DNA of 64,000 nucleotides from Mycobacterium gordonae (GTDB lineage Bacteria > Actinomycetota > Actinomycetes > Mycobacteriales > Mycobacteriaceae), in assembly GCF_002101675.1 (NCBI RefSeq), contig NZ_LQOY01000081.1, positions 160,440 through 224,439 of the forward strand, in the 5' to 3' direction. Below are positions 7,873 through 19,749 of the stretch, piece by piece. A program made the translations under genes and the position numbers. The notes below the pieces were generated by a model. It ran no database searches. It saw only the letters and a program-made list of their open reading frames with translations, and had not been told where the DNA came from. The stretch's first letter is position 1. Each line of letters starts with the position of its first letter.

Positions 7873-9732
7873 GTGTCCATTGACGTACCCGAACTCGCCG
7901 ACCTAGAACAGGTTCGCGGGCGCTGGCGCAGTGCGGTTGCCGGTGTGTTGGCCAAGAGCGCCCGAGTCGATCCCGCCGAGCTGGGCGATCACCCGGAGCA
8001 GCGCCTAGAGACCCCGACCTACGACGGGTTCGTCATCCGGCCGCTCTACACCGCATTCGACGAATTGCCCGAGCCGCCGCTGCCCGGGCAATGGCCATTC
8101 GTGCGCGGCGGTGACCCATCGCGCGACGTCAAGTCCGGCTGGAAGGTCGTCGAGGCGTTCCCCCTGCCCGGGGTGTCGGTAGGTGAGGCCAACGGGGCGT
8201 TGCTGGCCGCGCTCGGCGAGGGGGTCAGCGGGCTGCTGCTGCGGGTCGGGGAGTCAGGTGTGGCTCCCGAGCAGCTGGCGGGGCTGCTCGACGGTGTGTA
8301 CCTGAGCATGGCTCCGGTCATCGTCGACGCCGGGGCCGACTACGTCGCGGCCGCCGACGCCATGTTTGCGCTGGCTGAGCAGGTGGAGGCCGATCAGCGC
8401 GCGCTGGTGTCGGTGGATTTGGGCGCCGACCCGCTGACCGCGACGCTCAGCGAGCGCGACGCCCCGACGCTCGACGACGTCGTCGCGGTGGCGAAACGCG
8501 CCGCGGACCAGCAGGGCGTGCGGGCGATCACCGTCGACGGACCTGCTTTCCACAATCTCGGCGCCACCGCCGCCTGGGAACTCGGCGCGACGATCGCGGC
8601 GGCGGTCGCCTACTTGAGGGCGCTCACCGAAGCCGGGCTGCCGGAGCAGCAGGCGCTGCGCCAGATCAGCTTCCGGCTTGCCGCCGACGACGACCAGTTC
8701 ATGACCTTGGCCAAGATGCGTGCCGTGCGTCAGTTGTGGGCGCGGGTGGCCGAGGTGGCCGGCGATCCCGACAGCGGCGCGGCCGTCGTGCACGCGGAGA
8801 CGTCGTTGCCCATGATGACCCAGCGCGACCCGTGGGTGAACATGCTGCGGTGCACGCTCGCGGCCTTCGGCGCGGGTGTCGGCGGCGCCGACACCGTGCT
8901 GGTCTACGCCTTCGACGTGTCCATCCCCGGCGGCTGGCCGGGCACGGCCACCAGCTTCGCGCGCCGGATCGCCCGCAACACCCAGTTGCTGCTGCTCGAG
9001 GAGTCGCACGTGGGGCGGGTCCTCGACCCGGCCGGCGGGTCGTGGTTCGTCGAGGACGTCACCAAGCAGCTGGCCGAGCGGGCCTGGGAGCACTTCCAGT
9101 CCATCGAGTCGCACGGCGGGTTCGTCGATGCGCACGACTACCTGGCCGCCCAGATCGGCGAGCTGGCTGCCCGGCGCGCCGACGACATCGCGCACCGCCG
9201 AATCGCAATCACCGGCGTTAACGAATTCCCGAACCTCGGCGAAGCACCGCTGCCGCAAGGTGATTCACTCGGCAGAGCAGGCCATGTGCTGCGCTACGCC
9301 GCCGAATTCGAGGCGCTGCGCGACCGCTCGGACGCCTACCTCGCCGAGCACGACGCGCGCCCGCAGGTGTTGCTGCTGCCGCTGGGACCGTTGGCCGAAC
9401 ACAACGTCCGCACCACCTTCGCGGCAAACCTGTTGGCCTCCGGCGGCATTGAGGCGATCAACCCCGGCACCGTCGACGCCGCGGGCGTCGCGCAGGCCGC
9501 CCTGGCGGCGGGGTCGCCCAGGGCGGCGGTGATCTGTGGGACCGACAAGCGCTACCCCGACGAGGTGTCCGGTGTGGTGCAGGCCGCGCACGACGCCGGC
9601 ATCGAGTGGGTGTGCCTGGCCGGCCCGGAAAAGGTGGTGGCCGGGGTCGAGCACCGGCCCGACGAATTTCTGACCGCGAAAATCAATGCAGTCGAAGCGC
9701 TTTCGAATCTGCTCACCAGGTTGGGGGCATAA
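7873..9732 (+). CDS. mutA: Methylmalonyl-CoA mutase small (beta) subunit
   Basis: The product is 619 residues from a GTG at 7873, preceded by AGGAG 8 nt upstream. The protein is a diverged mutase homologue: the substrate-binding TIM-barrel domain spans about residues 40-440 (with [23 protein letters not shown] and [18 protein letters not shown]), and a degenerate B12-type domain occupies the last ~150 residues (from about 480) without the DxHxxG cobalamin motif. That is the known state of the non-catalytic subunit. With MutB it interconverts methylmalonyl-CoA and succinyl-CoA. mutB starts 2 bp after the stop, so they form one operon. In this locus the product may also matter as a supply of methylmalonyl-CoA for the Pks5 enzymes. 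Confidence 0.95.
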   Translation: MSIDVPELADLEQVRGRWRSAVAGVLAKSARVDPAELGDHPEQRLETPTYDGFVIRPLYTAFDELPEPPLPGQWPFVRGGDPSRDVKSGWKVVEAFPLPGVSVGEANGALLAALGEGVSGLLLRVGESGVAPEQLAGLLDGVYLSMAPVIVDAGADYVAAADAMFALAEQVEADQRALVSVDLGADPLTATLSERDAPTLDDVVAVAKRAADQQGVRAITVDGPAFHNLGATAAWELGATIAAAVAYLRALTEAGLPEQQALRQISFRLAADDDQFMTLAKMRAVRQLWARVAEVAGDPDSGAAVVHAETSLPMMTQRDPWVNMLRCTLAAFGAGVGGADTVLVYAFDVSIPGGWPGTATSFARRIARNTQLLLLEESHVGRVLDPAGGSWFVEDVTKQLAERAWEHFQSIESHGGFVDAHDYLAAQIGELAARRADDIAHRRIAITGVNEFPNLGEAPLPQGDSLGRAGHVLRYAAEFEALRDRSDAYLAEHDARPQVLLLPLGPLAEHNVRTTFAANLLASGGIEAINPGTVDAAGVAQAALAAGSPRAAVICGTDKRYPDEVSGVVQAAHDAGIEWVCLAGPEKVVAGVEHRPDEFLTAKINAVEALSNLLTRLGA

Positions 9733-9734
9733 CC

Positions 9735-11987
<2,253 letters not shown>

Positions 11988-12121
11988 TGTGCTCGCGCCT
12001 CTTATGTCCGCTCAGGGTGGCTGCGGTGAACGGCTCGCCGAGACTAAAACTACGCACACCCTCTTCGGCGTGTCTTGTGCCTGATTTTAGTGTCGACGCG
12101 ACCGCGGGGCGGACCGCCTAG

Positions 12122-13096
12122 ATGACATCAGTCGAGGAACTGGCGAACGCCATCCGCTCCGGGGACCGTGCCGCGCTGCCGCGGGCCATCACCATGCTGG
12201 AATCGACCCGCGCCGACCATCGCGAGCGGTCCCAGCAGCTGCTGCTGGCCCTGCTCCCGGATGCCGGCAACGCGCACCGGGTGGGGATTACGGGGGTCCC
12301 GGGAGTGGGTAAGTCCACCACGATCGAGGCGCTGGGGATGCACCTGATCGGGCTCGGCCACAAGGTCGCGGTGCTGGCAGTCGACCCCTCCTCGACACGG
12401 ACCGGCGGCTCGATTCTGGGTGACAAGACCCGCATGGCACGCCTGGCGACGCACCCCGACGCCTACATCCGGCCGTCTCCGACATCGGGAACCCTCGGCG
12501 GAGTGGCAAAGGCTACCCGGGAAACCGTTGTGCTGTTGGAGGCGGCAGGTTTTGACGTGATCCTGATCGAAACCGTCGGCGTCGGGCAGTCCGAGGTGAC
12601 GGTGGCCAACATGGTCGACACTTTCGTTCTGCTCACGCTCGCACGCGCCGGGGATCAGTTGCAGGGCATCAAGAAAGGCGTGTTGGAGCTCGCCGACATC
12701 GTGGTGGTCAACAAGGCCGACGGCGAGCACCTCAAGGACGCGCGGATCGCCGCCCGCGAACTGTCGGGCGCGATGAGGTTGATTCACCCACGCGAATCGC
12801 TCTGGCGGCCACCAGTTCTCACGATGAGCGCGGTGGAGGGCACGGGTCTGTCCGAGCTGTGGGAAACCATCGAGAAGCACCGCGAAGTGCTTACCGAAGC
12901 CGGCAAGTTCGAGGCGCGGCGGCGCGAGCAGCAGGTCGACTGGACCTGGCAGATGGTGCGCGACACGGTCTTGGACCGGGTGATGTCCAATCCCGAGGTC
13001 CGCAAGATCCGTCGGGACGTGGAACGTCAGGTCCGCGACGGCGAGCTGACGCCGGCCCTAGCGGCCCAGCAAATACTTCAGATAGCGACGCCCTAA
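12122..13096 (+). CDS. meaB: MeaB/ArgK-family GTPase, methylmalonyl-CoA mutase chaperone (Rv1496-like)
   Basis: The product is 324 residues. G1/Walker A is GVPGVGKST (about residue 60-68). DPSSTRTGGSILGDKTRM is the conserved MeaB segment, ETVGVGQSE is the switch region, and VVNKAD provides NKxD. The C-terminal dimerisation part follows. MeaB gates cobalamin loading of the mutase and protects it from inactivation. A TAG stop immediately precedes the ATG, so 12122 is the earliest start in frame. No strong Shine-Dalgarno sequence is seen. In M. tuberculosis the mazEF4 toxin-antitoxin pair lies between mutB and this gene; here only 134 bp separate them. Confidence 0.95.
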   Translation: MTSVEELANAIRSGDRAALPRAITMLESTRADHRERSQQLLLALLPDAGNAHRVGITGVPGVGKSTTIEALGMHLIGLGHKVAVLAVDPSSTRTGGSILGDKTRMARLATHPDAYIRPSPTSGTLGGVAKATRETVVLLEAAGFDVILIETVGVGQSEVTVANMVDTFVLLTLARAGDQLQGIKKGVLELADIVVVNKADGEHLKDARIAARELSGAMRLIHPRESLWRPPVLTMSAVEGTGLSELWETIEKHREVLTEAGKFEARRREQQVDWTWQMVRDTVLDRVMSNPEVRKIRRDVERQVRDGELTPALAAQQILQIATP

Positions 13097-13159
13097 CGGA
13101 AAGGTAACTTTGTCCTTGTTTGCCCGTGGACTCTACGAAAGCAAAGTAAATTTAATCTC

Positions 13160-14446
13160 GTGACGGTAGACATCGGAGTCGATCGCCGCGCTGTCCCTTC
13201 TCACGATGCCCCAGACGCAGGGCATGGTGTGTTCGGCGCCGCGGACTCCCACTTTGGTTGCGTCGTTCGTGCTTTCTCCACCATGTTCCCTGGTCATCGC
13301 TTCGGCGGTGGGGCGCTGGCGGTCTATCTCGACGGGCAGCCCGTCGTCGATGTCTGGAAGGGGTGGGCTGACCGAGACGGCAAGGTGCCGTGGTCGGCGG
13401 ACTCCGCGCCCATGGTGTTCTCGGCGACCAAAGGCATGGCGGCCACGGTGATTCACCGCCTGGCTGACCGCGGACTCATCGACTACGACGCCCCGGTCGC
13501 CGAGTACTGGCACGCCTTCGGCGCCAACGGCAAGGCGAACATGACGGTGCGCGAAGTGATGAAGCACACCGCCGGCCTGTCCGGTCTGCGCGGAGCCACC
13601 CAGGAAGAGTTGCTGGACCACGTCCTGATGGAGGAGCGGCTGGCCGCGGCGTCACCGGGACGGCTGCTGGGCCAACCCGCCTACCACGCGCTGACGTTCG
13701 GGTGGCTGATGTCCGGCCTGGCCCGCGCGGTCACCGGGAAGGACATGCGCGTGCTGTTCCGCGAGGAGCTGGCGGAACCTCTGGGTACCGACGGCTTCCA
13801 CTTGGGCCGCCCGCCGGCCGGATCACCCACCCGGGCGGCCGAGATCATCATGCCGCAGGACATCGCGGCCAACCGGCTCCTGACCTGCGCGGTGCAGCGG
13901 ATCGCCAACCAGTTCTCCGGAGGGTACCGGTCCATGTACTTCCCCGGTGTCATCAAGGCGGTTCAGGGCGACATGCCGATGCTGGACGGGGAACTGCCCG
14001 CGGCAAACGGGGTGGTGACGGCCCGAGCTCTGGCCCGGATGTACGGCGCGATCGCCAACGGGGGAGAGGTGGACGGCACCCAGTTCCTGTCGCGTCGGCT
14101 GGTCGCCGGGCTGACGGGTGAGAAAATCCGTCAGCGGGACCGCAATCTCTTCATACCCATGGCATTCCACCTGGGCTACCACAGTCTGCCGATCGGCAAC
14201 GTGATGCCCGGCTTCGGTCACGTGGGCCTGGGCGGCTCGGTCGGCTGGAATGACCCGGAGACCGGGGTGGCCTTCTCCGTCGTGCACAACCGGTTGCTGA
14301 CGCCGTTCGTAGCCACCGACCACGCCGCATTCCTCGCGCTCTACAAGATGATTCGGGATGCCGCCGGTAAGGCGCGTAAGCGTGGGTACCGTCCGGTGCA
14401 CGGGCTGGGTGCGCCGTACACGGAGCCGGGTCAGGTCGCCGGCTGA
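13160..14446 (+). CDS. lipL: Beta-lactamase-family esterase/lipase LipL (Rv1497-like)
   Basis: The product is 428 residues, close to the 429 I remember for LipL. The family VIII esterase/class C beta-lactamase fold is shown by the SxxK motif in FSATKGM (Ser about residue 88), the region MTVREVMKHTAGLSG, and the late HVGLGGSVGW that corresponds to the third active-site element. Such enzymes hydrolyse short-chain esters. The start is GTG 13160; TAAATT lies 8 nt before it, which could be a leaderless -10. The stop is 8 bp from that of the convergent dodecin gene. The physiological substrate is unknown. Confidence 0.9.
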   Translation: MTVDIGVDRRAVPSHDAPDAGHGVFGAADSHFGCVVRAFSTMFPGHRFGGGALAVYLDGQPVVDVWKGWADRDGKVPWSADSAPMVFSATKGMAATVIHRLADRGLIDYDAPVAEYWHAFGANGKANMTVREVMKHTAGLSGLRGATQEELLDHVLMEERLAAASPGRLLGQPAYHALTFGWLMSGLARAVTGKDMRVLFREELAEPLGTDGFHLGRPPAGSPTRAAEIIMPQDIAANRLLTCAVQRIANQFSGGYRSMYFPGVIKAVQGDMPMLDGELPAANGVVTARALARMYGAIANGGEVDGTQFLSRRLVAGLTGEKIRQRDRNLFIPMAFHLGYHSLPIGNVMPGFGHVGLGGSVGWNDPETGVAFSVVHNRLLTPFVATDHAAFLALYKMIRDAAGKARKRGYRPVHGLGAPYTEPGQVAG

Positions 14447-14454
14447 GCCGAGGG

Positions 14455-14667
14455 TTACGAATCTTCTAGGCGGAAGCCGACTTTCATGGTCACCTGGTAG
14501 TGCGCGACTTCGCCGTCTACCAGGTGGCCACGAACGGACTCCACCTCGAACCAGTCAAGGTTGCGCATCGTCTGCTTGGCACGGGTCAATCCGCTTTGAA
14601 TGGCTGCGTCGACCCCATCAGGTGAGGTGCCGACGATCTCGATCACGCGGTAGGTGTGGTTGCTCAC
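14455..14667 (-). CDS. Dodecin (flavin/CoA-binding dodecamer, Rv1498A-like)
   Basis: The product is 70 residues, the length of Rv1498A. The dodecin pattern is complete: YRVIEIVGTS near the N-terminus, a helix with AIQSGLTRA, and the NLDWFEVESVRGHL segment in which the Trp stacks on the flavin isoalloxazine ring in dodecins. Dodecins assemble into hollow dodecamers that store flavin. The start is GTG 14667; TATCGT lies 8 nt upstream and could be a leaderless -10 box. It is the last gene of the conserved block; sugar genes begin next. Confidence 0.93.
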   Translation of the reverse strand: MSNHTYRVIEIVGTSPDGVDAAIQSGLTRAKQTMRNLDWFEVESVRGHLVDGEVAHYQVTMKVGFRLEDS

Positions 14668-14694
14668 CGTGGCGACGATATACGGGCCCGCGGA

Positions 14695-15711
14695 TTAATC
14701 GAGGCTTTCGAACGCGGCGATTTGCTCTGTGGTCACGGTGAGCGGGTCGGCGCCGTCATGCACGCGGCGTTCCCAGTCGATGGTCCAGGCCACGGCGTCA
14801 CGGAAGCCGAGTCGATTGCGCCAGCCGAGTGCGGTCTGTGCTTTGGTGGCGTCGAGGGCGAGCAGGTTTGCCTCGTGTGGGTGCTCGCCGGGCTGGCGGT
14901 CCCAGTGCGCGCCGCCGCCCCATAGCTCCGCGGCGAGCCCGGCCACCTGGCCGACTTCGACGAAGCTTTCCCGGCCGGGCCCGATGTTCCACTGGCCCAA
15001 GCCCGAACCGTTCAGCAGTGCGTCGGCGATGGTGAGGTAGCCGTTGAGGCAATCCAGCACGTGCTGCCAGGGCCGCACCGCTTTGGGAAACCGCAGCAGC
15101 GGCGCCTGGCCGGTCGCGTAGGCGCGTACCAGGTCTGGCATCAGACGTTCGGGGCTGACGTCGCCGCCGCCGATGACATTGCCGCCGCGGGCAATTGCGG
15201 TGGGGCAGCCCGGGAAGCTGCGAATCCAGGACTGGGTCAGCAGGTCGGCCATCGCCTTGGAAGCGCTGTAGGGGTCGTCACCGCCGAGTGGGTCGGTTTC
15301 GATGTAGCCGGCTTCTTGGTCGACGTTGCGGTAAACCTTGTCGGTCGTGATGACGACGTGCGCGCGCACCGACGGGGTGGCACCGACCGCCTCCAGCACA
15401 TTCATGGTGCCCATCGCGTTGGTCTCGTAGGTGAAGCGCGGTTCGCGGTAGGACTCGCGGACCAAGGACTGGGCGGCCATGTGGATCACGATGTCCGGGG
15501 CTGCGGCCTGGATCGCTGATGCGGTGGCTGCAGCGTCGCGGATGTCGACCCGGTAGTCGTGGAGCAAGTGATCGGCGAGCTTGGCCCGTTCGAAAAGGCT
15601 GCCTTCGGGCGGGGCCAGGGCGAGTCCGGACACCTGGTGTCCGCGGCCCAGCAGTTGCAACACGAGCCACGGGCCTTTGAAACCGGTGTGCCCGGTGATG
15701 AGGTAATGCAC
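14695..15711 (-). CDS. rfbG: CDP-glucose 4,6-dehydratase
   Basis: The product is 338 residues. The GTG start at 15711 has AGGAG 6 nt upstream. An extended short-chain dehydrogenase fold begins with LITGHTGFKGPWL, the signature form of RfbG, and its GxxGxxG binds NAD. TTDKVYRN carries the active-site Thr/Asp, and DPYSASKAM carries the YxxxK pair. RGGNVIGGGD and RPWQHVLDCLNGYL are family features. It converts CDP-glucose to CDP-4-dehydro-6-deoxyglucose. The matching cytidylyltransferase (24778-25551) is 9 kb away on the same strand. Neither gene belongs to the M. tuberculosis version of this locus as I remember it. Confidence 0.9.
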   Translation of the reverse strand: MHYLITGHTGFKGPWLVLQLLGRGHQVSGLALAPPEGSLFERAKLADHLLHDYRVDIRDAAATASAIQAAAPDIVIHMAAQSLVRESYREPRFTYETNAMGTMNVLEAVGATPSVRAHVVITTDKVYRNVDQEAGYIETDPLGGDDPYSASKAMADLLTQSWIRSFPGCPTAIARGGNVIGGGDVSPERLMPDLVRAYATGQAPLLRFPKAVRPWQHVLDCLNGYLTIADALLNGSGLGQWNIGPGRESFVEVGQVAGLAAELWGGGAHWDRQPGEHPHEANLLALDATKAQTALGWRNRLGFRDAVAWTIDWERRVHDGADPLTVTTEQIAAFESLD

Positions 15712-15962
15712 GAGCTCTCCTGGGGGCAGTGCCGGCTTGTCATTACGGCGGTCACCGCATTAAGCGGCAGCATCGCAACCTACCGCATGCATTTCGCATC
15801 GAAACGACGCACCACGCATACCTGCGGTATGAGCGCGAAATACTGCATCAACGGCAGAGAAATTTCGTAGGCTCATTTCAGCACATTGACCTTGACTGCT
15901 GGGGACAGTCTGGTCGCGTCCACTCGAGAGCGTGATCAGGTGAATGAGGGAGGGCCGTTCGC

Positions 15963-17222
15963 GTGGCGAATCAGCACAGCAAGCGCATCTGCATCGTGGG
16001 CGGCGCGGGCCACGTTGGCCTCCCGTTGGCGTTGGTACTGGCGGACGAGGGCTACACGGTCGACATTCTGGATACGAACGCCCTGGCGCTGAAGACAATC
16101 ATGGCCGGCAGGATGCCTTTCATCGAGAATGGCGCCGAGGAGCTGCTCAAACGCCTACTGCCGACGGGACGTCTCTCGGCGAGCACGGATTCCTGGATCG
16201 TCCGCAACGCTGACATCGTCATCTGTGTCGTCGGCACTCCGGTGGACGAGTTCCTGACTCCACAGGCCCACACCTTCTTTCGGATCATCAACGAGATCAG
16301 CCCGTACTTCCATGACGAGCAGACGCTGGTGCTGCGGAGCACCGTGTACCCGGGACTCACCCAGCGCGTGCACGACCTCTTCCAGGAACGTGGCATCGGG
16401 GTGCACGTCACGTTTTGCCCGGAGCGCATCGCGCAGGGACACTCTATCCGCGAACTGCGCGTCATTCCCCAGATCATCAGCGGCTTCGACGACGAGGGTC
16501 TTCGGGTGGTGCGGGAGCTCTTCTCCGGAATCACGAGTGAGATCATCGAAGTCGAGCCGCAGGAAGCCGAACTGGCCAAGTTGTTTTGCAACAGCTATCG
16601 CTACATTCAGTTCGCCGTTGCCAACCAGTTCTATCTGCTCAGCCGCGAGGCTGGGCTGGACTATAGTCGCGTCCACCATGCGGCAACGTACAAGAACGGT
16701 CGGGTCGACAGCCTGCCGCGAGCGGGATTGGCCGCCGGCCCATGCCTGTTGAAAGATACGATGCAGCTCGCCGCGTTCAGCAACAACAACTTCATGCTGG
16801 GCCATTCGGCCATGTTGATCAACGAGGGGCAGCCGCAATTTATCGTCAACATGCTCAAGCGCCGGGTGGACCTGCGGGACAAGACCGTTGGCATCTTGGG
16901 CATGACATTCAAGGCCGACTGCGACGACACGCGCGATTCGCTCAGCTTCAAGCTGCGGCATCTGCTGATGCTCGAAGCCAAAGAGGTGATCCGCCACGAC
17001 CCGTTCCTGGACGGGCCGGACTACCTGCCGCTGGACACCATTATCCATCGGGCCGACGTCATCGTCGTCGGAGTTCCGCACTCGGAGTATCGGGGTCTGC
17101 GGGTGCCCGAGGGCACGATCGTCGAGGACGTTTGGGGTTGCCTGGACCTCAGCGAGGCTGACGACAACGCTTTGAACGCAGCCGAATTGGCGACTCTCGG
17201 GTTGGGAGCTGCAGCCCGGTGA
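15963..17222 (+). CDS. Nucleotide-sugar 6-dehydrogenase (UDP-glucose/UDP-ManNAc dehydrogenase family)
   Basis: The product is 419 residues. The GTG start has GGGAGGG upstream. The N-terminal Rossmann domain begins ICIVGGAGHVGLPLALVLA. Family motifs follow: VVGTPVDEF, RSTVYPGLTQ and FCPERIAQG. The catalytic Cys lies in AAGPCLLKDT (about residue 262). The C-terminal UDP-binding domain contains GILGMTFKADCDDTRDS. These enzymes oxidise C6 of a nucleotide-linked hexose to a uronic acid. The sequence looks nearer to the UDP-ManNAc dehydrogenase (WecC) branch than to UDP-glucose dehydrogenase, but the substrate cannot be fixed. The stop overlaps the start of the following epimerase (GTGA), so the two probably act in one pathway. 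Confidence 0.85.
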   Translation: MANQHSKRICIVGGAGHVGLPLALVLADEGYTVDILDTNALALKTIMAGRMPFIENGAEELLKRLLPTGRLSASTDSWIVRNADIVICVVGTPVDEFLTPQAHTFFRIINEISPYFHDEQTLVLRSTVYPGLTQRVHDLFQERGIGVHVTFCPERIAQGHSIRELRVIPQIISGFDDEGLRVVRELFSGITSEIIEVEPQEAELAKLFCNSYRYIQFAVANQFYLLSREAGLDYSRVHHAATYKNGRVDSLPRAGLAAGPCLLKDTMQLAAFSNNNFMLGHSAMLINEGQPQFIVNMLKRRVDLRDKTVGILGMTFKADCDDTRDSLSFKLRHLLMLEAKEVIRHDPFLDGPDYLPLDTIIHRADVIVVGVPHSEYRGLRVPEGTIVEDVWGCLDLSEADDNALNAAELATLGLGAAAR

Positions 17223-18238
17223 GGGTCTTCGTTACGGGTAGTGCGGGCTTCATCAACGGTTACGTCGTAGACGAGCTCCTTCGCGCCGGTCACGAGGTGG
17301 TGGGGATCGACAACTTTTCGAAGTACGGTCCCGTCTCCAAAAGTTACGACAATCATCCGAATTATCAGTTCGTCGAAGGCGACGTCAAAGACGTCGACCT
17401 GATGTTCCGGCTGGTGGAGGGCTGCGACCAGATGGTCGCCAGTGCGGCGCGCATCGGCGGCATCACATACTTCCACGAGTATGCGTATGACCTGCTCGCC
17501 GAGAACGAGCGCATCGCAGCTGCACATTTCGATGCGGCGATCTATGCCTACCAGAAAGGCTGGCTGAAGAAGATCAACGTGATCAGCTCCTCGATGGTGT
17601 TCGAGAACGCAACGATCTTCCCGACGCCGGAGAAGCACATCACCGAATGCCCGCCGCCTACCAGCACGTACGGATTCCAGAAGTTGGCGTGTGAGTATTT
17701 CGCGCACGGCGCCTATGAGCAGTACGGTCTGCCGTACACCATCATCCGTCCCTTCAACTGCGTGGGCACGGGTGAACAGCGAGCCATCGGGGGACGTGAA
17801 ATTCCCAGCGGCAACGTCAAACTCGCCATGAGTCACGTCGTACCGGACTTGATTCAGAAGGTCGCGAAGGGCCAGGATCCGCTGCACATACTCGGTGACG
17901 GCACGCAGGTGCGGCACTACACCTACGGTGGCGATCTGGCGCGTGGTATCCGTACCTGCATGGAGCATCCCGCTGCGCTCAACGGTGACTTCAATCTCTC
18001 CACCCCGGAGGCGACGACGGTGATCGAACTCGCCGAGGTGATCTGGCGCAAGATGCGCCCGGACACTCCCTTCCGTTACGAGAGTGATCCGCCGTTCGAG
18101 CATGACGTCCAACTACGCTCACCTGATGTGCAGAAAGCGTCGGAGGTGTTGGGGTTCTCCGCAACGACCACACTCGATGCCATGCTCGATGAGGTCATAC
18201 CCTGGGTGCTCGACGCCGTCGAAGCGGGAACCATCTGA
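17219..18238 (+). CDS. NAD-dependent nucleotide-sugar epimerase/dehydratase (extended SDR)
   Basis: The product is 339 residues. The N-terminal NAD motif reads VTGSAGFINGYVV: the last Gly of the usual GxxGxxG is Asn, with a Gly one place later. The catalytic features are present: SSSMVFEN for the Ser, and STYGFQK for YxxxK (about residue 158). RPFNCVGTGEQ and LGDGTQVRHYTYGGDLARGI match UDP-glucose 4-epimerase/decarboxylase-like proteins. It overlaps the preceding nucleotide-sugar dehydrogenase by 4 bp, so it may act on the uronic acid product or its precursor. The exact reaction cannot be read from sequence. Confidence 0.85.
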   Translation: MRVFVTGSAGFINGYVVDELLRAGHEVVGIDNFSKYGPVSKSYDNHPNYQFVEGDVKDVDLMFRLVEGCDQMVASAARIGGITYFHEYAYDLLAENERIAAAHFDAAIYAYQKGWLKKINVISSSMVFENATIFPTPEKHITECPPPTSTYGFQKLACEYFAHGAYEQYGLPYTIIRPFNCVGTGEQRAIGGREIPSGNVKLAMSHVVPDLIQKVAKGQDPLHILGDGTQVRHYTYGGDLARGIRTCMEHPAALNGDFNLSTPEATTVIELAEVIWRKMRPDTPFRYESDPPFEHDVQLRSPDVQKASEVLGFSATTTLDAMLDEVIPWVLDAVEAGTI

Positions 18239-18267
18239 CGCGCGGTCACGCTGACCCAGAGGACAAC

Positions 18268-19749
18268 ATGCGAATCGCGGGGGAAACCGACCTACAGCAC
18301 CTGTACCGCAACCGATTCGGCCACGATCTCGAGGCGCGCTCAGAGATATGGAGCGTGCTGGTCCGCGACTTCTTTCAAGCGTGGGTCAGGCGGAGCGACA
18401 CCGTCGTCGATTTGGGATGCGGTTACGGTGAGTTCCTGAATCAGGTGAAGGCCGCTCGGCGGATCGGCGTCGACCTGAACCCGGACAGTGCACGAAAGTT
18501 GGATCCCGACATCGAGTTTCACGAAGGGCGGGCCGACCGGTTGGACTTTCTGGACGGCGGCTCGGTTGACGTCGTGTTCAGCAGCAACATGCTCGAGCAC
18601 CTGGATGGCAAAGCCGAGGTTGAACGCACCGTCGCCGAAGTTCGGCGGGTGTTGCGACCTGGCGGTCACTTCATCGCCCTGGGTCCCAACATCAGGTTCC
18701 TCGCCGGCGCCTACTGGGACTTCTGGGACCACTCGGTGCCGATCAGCGACCGTTCGCTGACGGAACTATTGCAGCTCAACGACTTTGAAGTAGTGGACAG
18801 CTACCAGCACTTTCTGCCGTACTCGACCTACTCGCCCCTGCCCAAGGCGCCGATCCTGGTGCAGGTGTACCTACGATCACGATGGGCCTGGCCGGTGTTC
18901 GGTAAGCAGTTCGTCATCCGCGCTCGCAAACCGGCCGAGCCAACCGACATCGAGCGGCTGATCAGCGTTGTCATCCCGGTTTATAACGAGGGTGAGAACA
19001 TTCAGGTCTGCGTCAGGCGGCTTGCGGAAACACTGGCGGACACGCCGCATGAATTGCTGGTCTGCTACGACTTCGACGAGGACACGACGCTGCCGGCGCT
19101 TGCCGCGATGCCCGACCGCCCTCGATCGGTCCGGCTGGTGCGTAACTCCCTGGGAAAGGGCGTGGCCAACGCGCTGATCGCCGGCTTCGCCGCGGCCCGC
19201 GGCGATGTGATTGTCAGCAGCATGGCTGACCTTTCCGATCCGCCGTCGGTTATTCCCCTGATGGCGGCCAAGGTTCGCGACGAGGGCGCAGATGTGGTGA
19301 GCGGCTCACGCTACATGCCCGGGGGATCGCAGACGGGTGGGCCGCGGCTGAAGACGATGATGTCGCGCACGGCCGGCCTGAGCCTGCACTACGTCGGTAG
19401 GCTGCCGACCCACGATGCCACCACGAACTTCCGCGCCTACAGCCATCGATTTCTCAGCGAGGTCGCGGTGGAGAGCGAGCGTGGCTTCGAAGTGGGACTG
19501 GAGCTCACGACCAAGGCTCACCTGCTTGGATACCGGGTCGACGAGGTGCCCAGCAGCTGGGAGGACCGCACCGCCGGGGAAAGCAAGTTCGACCTCGTCG
19601 GTTGGTTGCCGGCGTATTTGCGGTGGTACGGCTTGGCCATGCGACGTCCCGCAATTCGACTGGCTGGAAGTGGAGCGGCGGGGCTGGGGGTGCTGAACGC
19701 GGCCCGACGGTACGGGCGGCTGAGGAGCGGGTTTAGGCATGACGGCTGA
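18268..19749 (+). CDS. Fusion: SAM-dependent methyltransferase + DPM1-like GT2 glycosyltransferase
   Basis: The product is 493 residues in one uninterrupted frame, with ATG preceded by AGAGGAC. Residues ~1-220 form a class I methyltransferase: SAM motif I is VVDLGCGYGEF, with VFSSNMLEHLDG and the post-motif [10 protein letters not shown]. Residues ~230-490 form a GT2 domain like dolichol-phosphate mannose synthase: ISVVIPVYNEGENI, KGVANALIAGFAAARGD, then MADLSDPPSVI in place of the usual DxD-type segment, and SGSRYMPGG. In other loci these activities are usually separate proteins. The fusion suggests that a lipid-linked or nucleotide sugar is both transferred and methylated at one site. A decayed relative of the C-terminal half lies at 31704-31960. 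Confidence 0.88.
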   Translation: MRIAGETDLQHLYRNRFGHDLEARSEIWSVLVRDFFQAWVRRSDTVVDLGCGYGEFLNQVKAARRIGVDLNPDSARKLDPDIEFHEGRADRLDFLDGGSVDVVFSSNMLEHLDGKAEVERTVAEVRRVLRPGGHFIALGPNIRFLAGAYWDFWDHSVPISDRSLTELLQLNDFEVVDSYQHFLPYSTYSPLPKAPILVQVYLRSRWAWPVFGKQFVIRARKPAEPTDIERLISVVIPVYNEGENIQVCVRRLAETLADTPHELLVCYDFDEDTTLPALAAMPDRPRSVRLVRNSLGKGVANALIAGFAAARGDVIVSSMADLSDPPSVIPLMAAKVRDEGADVVSGSRYMPGGSQTGGPRLKTMMSRTAGLSLHYVGRLPTHDATTNFRAYSHRFLSEVAVESERGFEVGLELTTKAHLLGYRVDEVPSSWEDRTAGESKFDLVGWLPAYLRWYGLAMRRPAIRLAGSGAAGLGVLNAARRYGRLRSGFRHDG

